Below are positions 31,660 to 39,263 of a stretch of 50,874 nt of DNA, one piece after another; positions within the stretch are counted from its first letter, which is position 1; each line of letters opens with the position of its first letter. The notes beneath the pieces are model-generated. The model saw nothing but the letters and a program-made list of their open reading frames with translations. It searched no databases and was not told the DNA's origin. Made by a program: the position numbers and the translations under genes. The stretch lies in contig JALTLF010000157.1 of the NCBI GenBank assembly GCA_027005735.1, positions 1 to 50,874 on the forward strand, written 5' to 3'. The stretch is from Chromatiales bacterium (GTDB lineage Bacteria > Pseudomonadota > Gammaproteobacteria > CAMYNG01).

Positions 31660-32769
31660 ATGTTTCTGTGGGCATGGAAATCCCTCTTCAGTCAGCGTAG
31701 CACGTTGCTCGGCAGCAGCCTGGGTATTGCCGGCGCTTTTATCCTGGTGCTGTTCTTCGATGCCGTGTTTCGCGGTGAGTCCGAACAGATCGTTGCCTAT
31801 CCCGAACACATGAACCCCGACGTCTGGGTGATGCAGGCGGGGGTTGGCAACATGCATATGGCCAGTTCCTATATCTGGGACTGGAAGATGGATGTCATCG
31901 CGGCAATGCCGGAGGTGGAGCGGGTCACCCCTATCCTCTACTTTGCCAATATCGTAGAGGCCAGGGGCAGCAAGTTGTTTGCCTTCGTTGTCGGTTTGCC
32001 GTCGGGTGAGCATCGAGCTGGTCCCTGGGAGATGAGTGCCGGGCGACGTATCACCGGCAAGGGTGAGGCAGTGATCCCCGCTGTGCTGTCCCGCATCACC
32101 GGTATCGGTATTGGCGACACCATGCGTATCACCGATCACGACTTCCGCGTGGTGGGGCTCTCCCGTGGTACCTATTCCTCGGCCAATCCCGTGATCTTCG
32201 TAACCCTCGATGATCTGGCGGACATACTCTCCGCCGAGGGTACCTACAGTTATTTGCTGGTCGATGCGAAAGAGGGCGTCAGCCCAAAGCAGCTGGCGGA
32301 AGGGATACGTCGCACGGTTGAGAAGGTCAACGTGTTGACCACCGAGGAACTGGTGGCCAATGACTTCGGCCTTGCCATGCAGATGGGTGTCGAAATCATT
32401 TTTATGATGACCATGATCTGCTCGGCACTGGCGGCGCTGATCGTTGGTTTTAGCGCCTACTCACTGGTGGCGCGCAAGCAGCGAGAACTGGCCATCGTCA
32501 AGGCGCTGGGAGGCAGGCGTGGGGCACTCGTTGGCAGCGTGGTATTGCAGGCCGTGATCGTCGCTCTGCTGGGCTATCTGCTCGCGGTGGTCTTCGCCCT
32601 GCTGGTCATACCCCAGGTACCCCTGCTGGTACCACAATTGTCGCTGGTGGTATCGATTGGGGACATTCTGCAGATGGGGGTGGTGGCGCTGCTGGTGGCC
32701 GTCATCGGCGCCGTGATCCCTGCGTCCCTGGTGCTGCGGCTTGACCCGGCGCTCGCCTACCAGGTATGA
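31660..32769 (+). CDS. ABC transporter permease, FtsX/MacB family (second subunit)
   Basis: 369 residues with the same plan: helix LLGSSLGIAGAFILVLFFDA, a periplasmic domain, then helices IIFMMTMICSALAALIVGF, VVLQAVIVALLGYLLAVVF and MGVVALLVAVIGAVIPASLV. It contains the FtsX-family LAIVKALGG loop that contacts the ATPase. It differs in sequence from the first permease, so a heterodimer is expected. Stop and start of the two permeases are 2 bases apart. Substrate unknown. Confidence 0.85.
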   Translation: MFLWAWKSLFSQRSTLLGSSLGIAGAFILVLFFDAVFRGESEQIVAYPEHMNPDVWVMQAGVGNMHMASSYIWDWKMDVIAAMPEVERVTPILYFANIVEARGSKLFAFVVGLPSGEHRAGPWEMSAGRRITGKGEAVIPAVLSRITGIGIGDTMRITDHDFRVVGLSRGTYSSANPVIFVTLDDLADILSAEGTYSYLLVDAKEGVSPKQLAEGIRRTVEKVNVLTTEELVANDFGLAMQMGVEIIFMMTMICSALAALIVGFSAYSLVARKQRELAIVKALGGRRGALVGSVVLQAVIVALLGYLLAVVFALLVIPQVPLLVPQLSLVVSIGDILQMGVVALLVAVIGAVIPASLVLRLDPALAYQV

Positions 32770-32779
32770 GGAACATGCC

Positions 32780-33619
32780 ATGAACGAACCGGTGCTGCGC
32801 GCCAGCCACCTCACACGCATCTACGGCAGCGGCCGCACCGCGGTACGCGCTGTAGATGATGTCTCGCTTACCATTCCGCCGGGCGAACTGGTGATTGTCA
32901 TGGGGCCGTCAGGATCGGGCAAGACCACGCTGTTGTCCATGCTCGGTGGCCTGTTGCGTCCCACCTCGGGCGAGGTCGTCATCAACGGTACGGTGATCAC
33001 CGAACTCGACGAAGACCGCCTGCCGGTGGTGCGCGCGCTGGAGATCGGGTTCATCTTCCAGGCCTTCAACCTGCTCGATGCCCTGACGGTGGAGGAAAAC
33101 ATCCTCTTTCCCGCCCGCCTGCGGGAGGGCGGGGTGGCGGCGGCGCGCCCGCGAGCAAAGGAACTCATGTCACGCCTGGGGCTCGCGCATCGCCGCTGTG
33201 CCCTGCCGCGTACCCTCTCCGGCGGGGAGAAGCAGCGTGTGGCCATCGCCCGGGCGCTCATCAACGAGCCGAAGCTGATCCTCGCCGATGAGCCCACCGG
33301 GAACCTGGATTCGCGCACCGGTCAGGAAGTGCTCATGATCCTGCACGACATCGCTCGCGACGAGGGGCGTGCAGTGGTGCTGGTGACCCATGATCCTCGC
33401 GTGGAGGACATGGCCGACCGGATCCTGTGGCTGGAAGACGGTCACCTGCGCGACCGGAACGAGGTACACCACTGGGCGCGCGATCCGGTATGCGGCATGA
33501 AGGTGGATGAATGGACCGCGACGCTGATCAGTGAGCATGAGGGACAGCGTTATTTCTTCTGTTCCCCCCGCTGCAAGGCGCGCTTCGACGCCGCCCCCGG
33601 GGAGTGGACAGGGGGCTGA
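32780..33619 (+). CDS. ABC transporter ATPase (LolD/MacB type) with C-terminal YHS domain
   Basis: 279 residues from ATG 32780 (GAGG upstream); the track start 32741 is spurious. Complete nucleotide-binding domain: Walker [12 protein letters not shown]-loop IFQAFNLL, signature [14 protein letters not shown], Walker [15 protein letters not shown]-loop VTHDPRV. After the normal end of LolD-type ATPases (about 230) a YHS domain is appended: [12 protein letters not shown] then [13 protein letters not shown]. This fusion is unusual. It ties the transporter to the YHS-bearing copper ATPase and YHS-LOG protein and suggests metal-controlled export. Confidence 0.9.
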   Translation: MNEPVLRASHLTRIYGSGRTAVRAVDDVSLTIPPGELVIVMGPSGSGKTTLLSMLGGLLRPTSGEVVINGTVITELDEDRLPVVRALEIGFIFQAFNLLDALTVEENILFPARLREGGVAAARPRAKELMSRLGLAHRRCALPRTLSGGEKQRVAIARALINEPKLILADEPTGNLDSRTGQEVLMILHDIARDEGRAVVLVTHDPRVEDMADRILWLEDGHLRDRNEVHHWARDPVCGMKVDEWTATLISEHEGQRYFFCSPRCKARFDAAPGEWTGG

Positions 33620-33646
33620 GTCCAACGTGACCTCTCGGGCCGGCCA

Positions 33647-33670
33647 AAGACCGTACCTAAGTACGGTCTT
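33647..33670. terminator. Hairpin terminator-like element after ABC operon
   Basis: AAGACCGTAC-CTAA-GTACGGTCTT is a perfect 10-bp stem with a 4-base loop, 27 bases after the ABC stop, followed by an A-rich run (GGGGAAAAAATA). On the minus strand no gene reads into it. It probably separates the ABC and mer-like operons. Confidence 0.6.
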
Positions 33671-33707
33671 ATGGGGAAAAAATATTCAAAATCTGACCTG
33701 TCAGGCC

Positions 33708-33738
33708 TTGACCTGGAGTCAACTCCAGCATTTAGACT
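33708..33738 (+). promoter_or_regulatory. MerR-family promoter/operator of mer-like operon
   Basis: TTGACC (33708-33713) and TAGACT (33733-33738) are separated by 19 bases, the over-long spacer that defines MerR-family promoters. The spacer contains the perfect dyad CTGGAGT-CA-ACTCCAG (33713-33728), very close to the ZntR operator core CTCTGGAGTCGACTCCAGAG. A MerR regulator is encoded at the end of the same operon (37312-37725). A further small dyad, CTGACCTGTCAG, lies just upstream (33693-33704). Confidence 0.85.
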
Positions 33739-33783
33739 TCTTCCCACTGAAAAATCTGGTGAACCGGCGCTGACGGCCCGCGG

Positions 33784-33805
33784 AACCTGGACCCAACTCC
33801 AGGTT
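33784..33805. promoter_or_regulatory. Second dyad related to the MerR operator
   Basis: AACCTGGA-CCCAAC-TCCAGGTT shares the CCTGGA...AACTCCAG core with the operator 70 bases upstream but lacks -35 and -10 boxes. It lies in the leader before GTG 33848. It may be an auxiliary regulator site or an mRNA hairpin that sequesters the leader. Confidence 0.5.
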
Positions 33806-33847
33806 GTCACAGGAGACAGGCGCCACAATTGGAGAAGGTGACAATCC

Positions 33848-34660
33848 GTGAAAAGAATCGTAATCAGTATGCTGGCCAGCCTGCTACTGGTGGAAGTGGC
33901 GGCCGCCCACGACCCGGTATTCGGCCTTGGCCCTCATACCCTGTTCAAGGGGGGCTACGAGATTTCCCCGCAACTGCATTCCGCCAAACGGGGAAATGTC
34001 GTGCAGAATGAACTGGGCCTCGAACTGGTCTACGGCCTGACGGGTAACTGGTCCGCTGGCGCCGAGATCCCGCTGTCCCTGGTCGCCGAGGGCGGCGCGG
34101 CCACGGGTGGCCTCGGCGACATCAGCGTCTTCACCAAGTGGCGTTTCTGGCGCAACGACATGCCCGGCGCACAGGAGAGCGCGGCATTGTTGTTCAAGCT
34201 CATCGGCGACACCGGCGACGACAGCCGCAGCCCGGCGCTCGGCACCGGTACCACCGACGGCATTGTCGGCCTGGCCTGGGGCTATGAGTCCCGTCGCTGG
34301 TACCGCTGGGTCAGCCTGCGCTACCGCCAGAACGGCACCGATGCCAATGGTCTGCAGCGGGGCGACATGATGCGCCTCGACCTGGTGGGTGGCATACGCC
34401 TCAAGCAGACCGGTTACCTGGAACCGGACATGGTCTGGCTGCTGGAGCTCAATGGTGAGTACGGCAGGCGGGCGCGACTCAATGGCGTGGAAGTGGCCAA
34501 CAGCGGGGGAACCCAGTGGTTCGTCTCTCCGGGGATCTTCTGGACCTACCGCAACTTTGCCATCAAGGCGGGCGTGCAGTTCCCGATCTACGACGATCTC
34601 AATGGCAACCAGCAGGCCAGTGACTATCGCGCGCTGATGGTGTTCGAATGGCACAATTAG
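33848..34660 (+). CDS. Outer-membrane beta-barrel protein of mer-like operon
   Basis: 270 residues from GTG 33848, with GGAGAAGG 9 bases upstream. Signal peptide (LASLLLVEVAAAHD), then alternating strands typical of the 'phenol MetA-pathway' transporter-like barrel family: LGPHTLFKGGYEIS, LELVYGLTGNWSAGAEIP, DISVFTKWRF, FVSPGIFWTYRNFAIKAGVQ, ending VFEWHN. It is first in the operon, directly behind the MerR promoter. It probably allows passage of, or senses, the metal species at the outer membrane; function is inferred from position. Confidence 0.7.
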   Translation: MKRIVISMLASLLLVEVAAAHDPVFGLGPHTLFKGGYEISPQLHSAKRGNVVQNELGLELVYGLTGNWSAGAEIPLSLVAEGGAATGGLGDISVFTKWRFWRNDMPGAQESAALLFKLIGDTGDDSRSPALGTGTTDGIVGLAWGYESRRWYRWVSLRYRQNGTDANGLQRGDMMRLDLVGGIRLKQTGYLEPDMVWLLELNGEYGRRARLNGVEVANSGGTQWFVSPGIFWTYRNFAIKAGVQFPIYDDLNGNQQASDYRALMVFEWHN

Positions 34661-34732
34661 TGTTATGCGAAAGGCGCATGCTACTGACCGTACGTTGTTG
34701 ACTAATACTCATCGAGATAGGAGTAATACAAA

Positions 34733-35029
34733 ATGAAAAAGTATCTCTTGACCCTGTTTTTGATCCTGGCCCTGACGCCCGCGGCCTGGGCGGCGGGCGC
34801 CCAGTATGTCATGCGTGTCGATGGTCTGGCCTGTCCGTACTGCGCCTATGGCGTGGAGAAGAAGTTCAAGGCCATCGACGGTGTGAAAAAGATCGACGTG
34901 AATCTGGATAAGGGTATCGTCACCGTCGATGTGGCAGACGGCGTGGAATTTACCGACGAGCAGATGAAAAAGCTCTTCGAGGATTCCGGTTTCACCTTTC
35001 GTAGCATGACGCGCAAGGATCTTGAGTGA
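34733..35029 (+). CDS. Periplasmic HMA-like protein (MerP-like)
   Basis: 98 residues: signal peptide (LFLILALTPAAWAAG), then an HMA fold with MRVDGLACPYCAYGVEKKF. The Cys-x2-Cys lies where MerP and Atx1 have GMTCxxC, but the motif reads GLACPYC. The fold continues DVNLDKGIVTVDVADG and ends DSGFTFRSM, all normal for the family. It should bind a thiophilic metal ion in the periplasm and pass it to the MerT-like protein. It overlaps the next HMA gene by 4 bases. Confidence 0.85.
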   Translation: MKKYLLTLFLILALTPAAWAAGAQYVMRVDGLACPYCAYGVEKKFKAIDGVKKIDVNLDKGIVTVDVADGVEFTDEQMKKLFEDSGFTFRSMTRKDLE

Positions 35030-35331
35030 GACTCCAGGTGAAATTGCGCCTGGTCCTGTTGCCCGCCGCCGTGCTGTGGATATCCAGTGCGGCGGCGCAG
35101 GGCCGGGTCTATGAAATCTACACCAATGAACTGACCTGTGACTACTGCGCCTGGGACCTGGAACAGGCGTTTCGCAGGATCCCCGGGGTGGCGGACTTCG
35201 AGGTGGATATCGATGGCATCTTCTTCGTGCATGCCGATGAGACACTGGTGCTGGATGAGGCAAGGGTTCGCAAGATGTTGATTGACCATGGCTTCGACTA
35301 TCGGGGCATGAAGGAGAGCAAGAGTGAGTAA
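35026..35331 (+). CDS. Second periplasmic HMA-like protein
   Basis: 101 residues, start GTG 35026 overlapping the previous stop. Signal peptide (VLLPAAVLWISSAAAQG), then a divergent HMA domain with NELTCDYCAWDLEQAF as the Cys-x2-Cys site and a final DHGFDYRGM like MerP ends. It pairs with the preceding protein; two periplasmic carriers may form a relay or bind different species. It overlaps the MerT-like gene by 8 bases. Confidence 0.78.
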   Translation: MRLQVKLRLVLLPAAVLWISSAAAQGRVYEIYTNELTCDYCAWDLEQAFRRIPGVADFEVDIDGIFFVHADETLVLDEARVRKMLIDHGFDYRGMKESKSE

Positions 35332-35719
35332 GAATCCCGTGGCCGGTGAACGCAATATCACCCTCATTACCCTGTTTACTTCCACCGGCACCCTGGTGTG
35401 CTGTGCCCTGCCCATCATTTTCGTGACTCTGGGGCTGGGCTCGGTGGTGGTCTCCATGACCAGTACCTTCCCGTTTCTCATCACACTGGCCAAGCACAAG
35501 GTGTGGGTGTTTGCCGCCTCGGCGCTGATGCTCGCTATCTCCGGCTGGCTCATGTACCGCCCGGGCCGTCACTGCCCCAATGACCCGGCACTGGCGCGCA
35601 AGTGCGCCACCGTGCAGAAATGGAACCAGCGCATCTACTGGAGTTCAGTAGTCATCTGGTGCGTCGGCTTCTTCGCCGCCTTCCTGGCCCTGCCGTTACG
35701 CAAGTTTCTGGAGGGTTAA
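35324..35719 (+). CDS. MerT-like membrane metal transporter
   Basis: 131 residues, GTG start at 35324. Three to four helices. Helix 1 has the vicinal pair TLVCCALPIIFVTLGLG, the MerT signature, and the loop after helix 2 has HCPNDPALARKCATVQ with the second Cys pair of MerT, followed by KWNQRIYWSSVVIW as in MerT helix 3. MerT takes Hg(II) from MerP into the cytoplasm. Here no mercuric reductase is present, so the metal, direction and fate are open. Confidence 0.8.
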   Translation: MSKNPVAGERNITLITLFTSTGTLVCCALPIIFVTLGLGSVVVSMTSTFPFLITLAKHKVWVFAASALMLAISGWLMYRPGRHCPNDPALARKCATVQKWNQRIYWSSVVIWCVGFFAAFLALPLRKFLEG

Positions 35720-35724
35720 GACCC

Positions 35725-35994
35725 ATGGCCATCCTCGTCGAAGTGTTTTCATCGCCGGGTTGCAGTAAATGCGGTCAGGCAAAGAAGACGCTGAAGAACA
35801 TCGTCGACGAGTTTGGCGACGCTGCCATCCAGTGGCGTGAGGTGAATATCCTCGAGGAGCTGGATTATGCCGTTGGTCTCGGTGTGCTGAGCACGCCGGC
35901 CATCGCCATCAATGGCGAACTGGAATACACGGGCCTGCCGTCCGCCGGAAAGCTGCGTGAGCGCCTGCAGAAACTGCTGGATGAAGAGGCATGA
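35725..35994 (+). CDS. Small thioredoxin-like protein
   Basis: 89 residues from ATG 35725 (GGAGGG upstream); the 35602 track start is spurious. Thioredoxin fold with SSPGCSKCGQAKK (CSKC) and the cis-Pro LSTPAIAING. No signal peptide, so cytoplasmic. Its stop overlaps the start of the CcdA-like gene. It probably supplies electrons to, or takes them from, the CcdA-like membrane protein, or hands metal-thiol intermediates on. Confidence 0.82.
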   Translation: MAILVEVFSSPGCSKCGQAKKTLKNIVDEFGDAAIQWREVNILEELDYAVGLGVLSTPAIAINGELEYTGLPSAGKLRERLQKLLDEEA

Positions 35995-37310
35995 TCACCG
36001 TCCTCCTTGTCACCGCATTGGTGCTGGGGTTACTGGCCTTTTTCGAGCCCTGCGCCATCGCCACCCATACCCTGTTCACCGTGCGCGCCCACCAGGCCCC
36101 GGCGAGGACCTGTTGTTCGCAACTTTTCGTGGTGTGGCTGGCGCGCGGTTTGTTGACTTCAGGCCTGTTGTGGCTGGCCGTTGTCCTGACATCATCTCCC
36201 GCATGGGGCGCCTGGCTGCCCAGCATCCTGCTGTCGGTCATGGCGGTCCTGTATCTCGTTTCGCGCTATGTCTATATCCCCATTCCGCATCTTGATTTCA
36301 GCGCCTTGCTGCCGTTTCGCCGGCGCCTGCCGGATGCCGTACGACTGGGTCTGACGCTGCCGGCCTGCAGCCTGCCGCTGTTCCTGGTGATCCTCGGGGT
36401 GAGCATTTCCCTCGACAGCCCCGGCTGGGCCTTGCTTGCGGGCCTGTTGTTCTCCACTGGCTTCAGCCTGCCCATGATTGTAGCCGCGCGAAAGGGTATT
36501 CACGAAGCGGGCCAGGCCTTTCTGCAACGGGCGGCCAGAGGCAGCCCGTGGTTTACCGCGGTACTGTTGCTCGCCGCGGCGCTGGTGCTGATCCTGCCAC
36601 AGGTGGATCTCTCGGTGCCGGCCCTGCGCGCCGCCCTCGCTGAGGCGGGCTGGGCGGCCCTGGGTCTGAGTTTCCTCGCTGGCTTCGTCTTCAGTTTCAA
36701 TCCCGTGTCCTTTGCCTCCATCCCGGTGATGCTGGCCTACGTCACGCGCGCCTTCGATGATCGCGAGCAGGAAGAACGCAGCGCCCTGCTAATGGGCAGT
36801 GCCTTCGTGCTGGGCATGGTGGTCACCCACGTGGTGCTGGGTGTGGCCGCGGCCCTGGGCGGCGAGTGGGTGCAGTCGGTGATGGGGCGCGAGTGGGGCC
36901 TGTTCCTCGGCCCCCTGCTGATCCTGCTTGGCCTTGTCTGGCCGGGCTGGTTGCCCATCCGCCTGCCCTGGTTCGGCGTCAGAGGGCGACGGGTGACGGG
37001 GATCGGGGGCGCCTTCCTGCTGGGTATTCCGTTCTCGGTGGCGGTATGTCCCTTCTGTACGCCGGCCCTGCTGGTGGCGCTCACCACCAGCGCCGCGGTG
37101 GGCTCGGTGCTGTTCGGCTTCGGCCTGCTACTGGCCTTTGCCCTCGGCCGCAGTGTTCCCATCATCCTCGGCGCCTGGAGCATGGGCTGGCTGGAATCCC
37201 TGCGTGGGCTGTCGCGCTACCAGCGCAGTTTCGAAATCATTGCCGGTGTGGTACTGATCCTGACTGGACTATACTTGCTCAACGAGTACTTTTTCTTTAT
37301 TGAGTACTGA
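35991..37310 (+). CDS. Double CcdA-like membrane thiol transporter
   Basis: 439 residues with about twelve helices in two similar halves. The first half begins LAFFEPCAIATHT, like the CcdA 'xxPC' entry motif, and its loop has APARTCCSQ; it has LPACSLPLF as partner. The second half has SFNPVSFASIPVM in place of the PC motif, then VAVCPFCTPALLVAL (Cys353/356). CcdA and the DsbD core are six-helix proteins, so this is about twice normal size. It likely moves electrons from cytoplasmic thioredoxin across the membrane, or metal-thiol species. It is in an operon with a thioredoxin and MerT-like gene. Confidence 0.75.
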   Translation: MITVLLVTALVLGLLAFFEPCAIATHTLFTVRAHQAPARTCCSQLFVVWLARGLLTSGLLWLAVVLTSSPAWGAWLPSILLSVMAVLYLVSRYVYIPIPHLDFSALLPFRRRLPDAVRLGLTLPACSLPLFLVILGVSISLDSPGWALLAGLLFSTGFSLPMIVAARKGIHEAGQAFLQRAARGSPWFTAVLLLAAALVLILPQVDLSVPALRAALAEAGWAALGLSFLAGFVFSFNPVSFASIPVMLAYVTRAFDDREQEERSALLMGSAFVLGMVVTHVVLGVAAALGGEWVQSVMGREWGLFLGPLLILLGLVWPGWLPIRLPWFGVRGRRVTGIGGAFLLGIPFSVAVCPFCTPALLVALTTSAAVGSVLFGFGLLLAFALGRSVPIILGAWSMGWLESLRGLSRYQRSFEIIAGVVLILTGLYLLNEYFFFIEY

Positions 37311-37311
37311 G

Positions 37312-37725
37312 ATGGCGAGTTACAAAATCAGCGAAGTCACCGCGCGCACCGGTCTGTCGGCCGACACCCTGCGCTACTATGAGAAGATCGGCCTGTTGCC
37401 AGACGTGGCGCGCACGCCTGCGGGGGTGCGGCGCTACGACGACAAGGACCTCTCGCGTCTGGCGTTCATCAAGCGCGCCCAGCGCATGAGTTTTTCCCTG
37501 CAGGAGATAAAAGACCTGCTCAGCATGCGCGAAGGACCCCAACAGGCGCGTGACGAAGTTCGTCAACTGACGGCGGAGAAGCTCGCCCAGATCGAGGAAA
37601 ACCTGCAGGAGCTGGGCACCCTGCGGGACGAACTGACGCTGCTGCTCAACCTGTGCCGTGGCGCCGAGGACGGTTGCCCCATCATCGAGGATCTGGAGGG
37701 GCAGGCGGCGGGAACCGGGGACTGA
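37312..37725 (+). CDS. MerR-family metal-responsive regulator
   Basis: 137 residues from ATG 37312. N-terminal winged helix YKISEVTARTGLSADTLRYYEKIGLL, then RTPAGVRRYDDKDLSRLAFI and a coiled-coil dimerisation helix. The metal-binding loop reads LCRGAEDGCPIIEDL, with Cys-x6-Cys as in the Zn/Pb/Cd/Hg-type regulators rather than Cu-type CueR (C-x7-C). It is the last gene of the operon and should act on the promoter at 33708-33738, controlling its own synthesis. Metal specificity is not certain. Confidence 0.9.
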   Translation: MASYKISEVTARTGLSADTLRYYEKIGLLPDVARTPAGVRRYDDKDLSRLAFIKRAQRMSFSLQEIKDLLSMREGPQQARDEVRQLTAEKLAQIEENLQELGTLRDELTLLLNLCRGAEDGCPIIEDLEGQAAGTGD

Positions 37726-37755
37726 GGACCCCCGGCCGGTTGCCGGGATTCAGTC
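37720..37755. terminator. Bidirectional hairpin covering two convergent stop codons
   Basis: GACTGA / TCAGTC and, inside, CCCGGC / GCCGGG pair across the 24-base gap between the MerR gene and cytochrome b561. The outer arms contain the two stop codons themselves. No T tract, so efficiency is uncertain. Confidence 0.55.
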
Positions 37756-38346
37756 TTCCCGTCCCGCAGCCTCCGGCGTATCCTCGGCGCGCTTGTCGCC
37801 GGTGACCATGGCGCGGATGAGATTTTCGCGATGCAACCAGCTTTCCAGCAGGACACCGGCGATGTGCAGCAGGACCAGCAGGAGGGTGAAGTTGGCCAGC
37901 ACCTCGTGGATCTCTTCGAAAACATCCTCCCAGCGGGGATCCCAACTGGCCTTGAGGGTGGCCAGCGGGCCTTCCCCCTCCAGCCCCAGCACGGTCAGTC
38001 CGCTGAGACAGGTCAACAGGACGAAGCCGAGCAGGGCGAGGATCATGGCGCCGCCTGCCGGGGTGTGACCGATGTAACGCCGTGCCTGGCCGCGGGCAAG
38101 ATCCCTGAGATGGCCGATGATCACCGCCGGTGGCCGTACGAAATCACTGAAGCGGGCGTGGCGTGGCCCGATGAATCCCCAGGGGATGCGCAGGACCACC
38201 AGCGCCAGCACCAGGTAGCCGGCCCAGTTGTGAATGGTCTGTAGGTCGTCCTCGGTGAAATAGGCAATGAAAAACCCGGCCACCAGCGACCAGTGAAAGA
38301 TACGCACAAAGGGATCCCATATCCTGACTTTCCCGGTTCCGGTCAT
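37750..38346 (-). CDS. Cytochrome b561
   Basis: Start ATG 38346 (MTGTGKVRIWDPFVR), 7 bases after AGGAG; longer track starts are unlikely. 198 residues, four helices with histidines placed as in bacterial cytochrome b561/hydrogenase b-subunits: VRIFHWSLVAG, LQTIHNWAGY, EEIHEVLANF and VLLHIAGVLL. It binds two b haems and oxidises quinol or reduces it from periplasmic partners. It converges with the mer-like operon and has no partner gene next to it. Confidence 0.85.
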   Translation of the reverse strand: MTGTGKVRIWDPFVRIFHWSLVAGFFIAYFTEDDLQTIHNWAGYLVLALVVLRIPWGFIGPRHARFSDFVRPPAVIIGHLRDLARGQARRYIGHTPAGGAMILALLGFVLLTCLSGLTVLGLEGEGPLATLKASWDPRWEDVFEEIHEVLANFTLLLVLLHIAGVLLESWLHRENLIRAMVTGDKRAEDTPEAAGRED

Positions 38347-38489
38347 TTCCATACTCCTCGCAATGCGTCTACCCCTGAGCTTATCCATGCTACATGAAGA
38401 AAGGCTTAAGGGCGCCGGCCTTGCCTGTTTTTCCGGCACGGGAACCTTTCCAGTGCCGGTGGTGTATTCCTGAATTGATGTAATTCGCA

Positions 38490-38536
38490 GCTAAATTGGG
38501 TGTTTTATCACAAATTTAGCAAATTTTCGCTACACT
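38490..38536 (+). promoter_or_regulatory. Candidate promoter region with dyad
   Basis: GCTAAATT (38490-38497) and AATTTAGC (38513-38520) are a perfect inverted repeat in an AT-rich stretch, followed by TACACT (38531-38536) as a possible -10 for the 38565 gene. The -35 is poor. The dyad may be an operator. The rest of the 218-base gap shows nothing else. Confidence 0.35.
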
Positions 38537-38564
38537 TACATGGACTTTGGTTATTCTGCAAGAC

Positions 38565-39050
38565 ATGGACAAGGCCTTCAAAAATGATCTGCTGCGCCTC
38601 ACCAGGCAGATGAAACCCGCCTCCATCGTGGTGCTGGGGGGCGAGTGTAATCTGTTCGACGACTACCTGCATTCGGCGCAACACAGCCGTATCCTGTGTG
38701 TCAGCCATGGCGACTACATGGTGGGGATCCGCGCCCTCTCGCGGGTGGATCTGGCTCTTGTCTCCGGCGTCCTCGGGCGACTGGACAAGGCCGCGGCGGA
38801 ACACCTGCTGGCCCAGTTGCGTGATGTCTACGCCCAGCGCGTGGTGGTCACGGTACGCGACAGCGAGAATGCCCCGTGGGCGGAAAACGACTTTCTCGCC
38901 ATGGGCATGTACCGCATTGGTACCTATGATATGGGTGCCGACGAGATCAACGTTTACACCTTCGACCTCTACGACTACAAGCCCACCCCCGACTGGCTCA
39001 ACAGTAAGGACTGGGCCCACCCGGAGCTGTACGACAAGCACTGGTGGTAG
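38565..39050 (+). CDS. DUF6231-like protein
   Basis: 161 residues from ATG 38565; a TTG at 38547 would add six residues. The pattern (VVLGGECNLFDDYL, DLALVSGVLGRLDK, AQRVVVTV) looks like a Rossmann-type alpha/beta domain, and the C-terminus (KPTPDWLNSKDWAHPELYDK) matches the DUF6231 family of gammaproteobacteria as I recall it. No catalytic motif, no signal peptide. Function unknown. Confidence 0.6.
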   Translation: MDKAFKNDLLRLTRQMKPASIVVLGGECNLFDDYLHSAQHSRILCVSHGDYMVGIRALSRVDLALVSGVLGRLDKAAAEHLLAQLRDVYAQRVVVTVRDSENAPWAENDFLAMGMYRIGTYDMGADEINVYTFDLYDYKPTPDWLNSKDWAHPELYDKHWW

Positions 39051-39151
39051 AAAACAAAGGCTCAAGGGACGAGTAGCGAGGGCCGAGGACAGGGAATAGT
39101 CGCCCTGCCCGCGAAGCTGGCAATTCATTCGCCGTTTCGTTTCGCGCCACT

Positions 39152-39188
39152 GGATTCCAGACAAGCGCGACGCGCTTTCCGGAATGAC
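39152..39188. repeat. REP-like palindromic element
   Basis: AAGCGCG-A-CGCGCTT forms a stem inside outer ATTCC / GGAAT arms. It belongs by sequence to the 'GGATTCC...GGAATGAC' intergenic elements, as does 47835-47946. The rest of the 213-base gap (39051-39263) has only low-value sequence, including GAGTAGCGAG also found at 47743-47755. Confidence 0.55.
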
Positions 39189-39263
39189 GGCATTTTCTTT
39201 TCCCCCTGTGCCCCGTGCTCCCCGTGGTTAATGCGCTTTTGTGTCGTCCGGGGTTAATACTCG

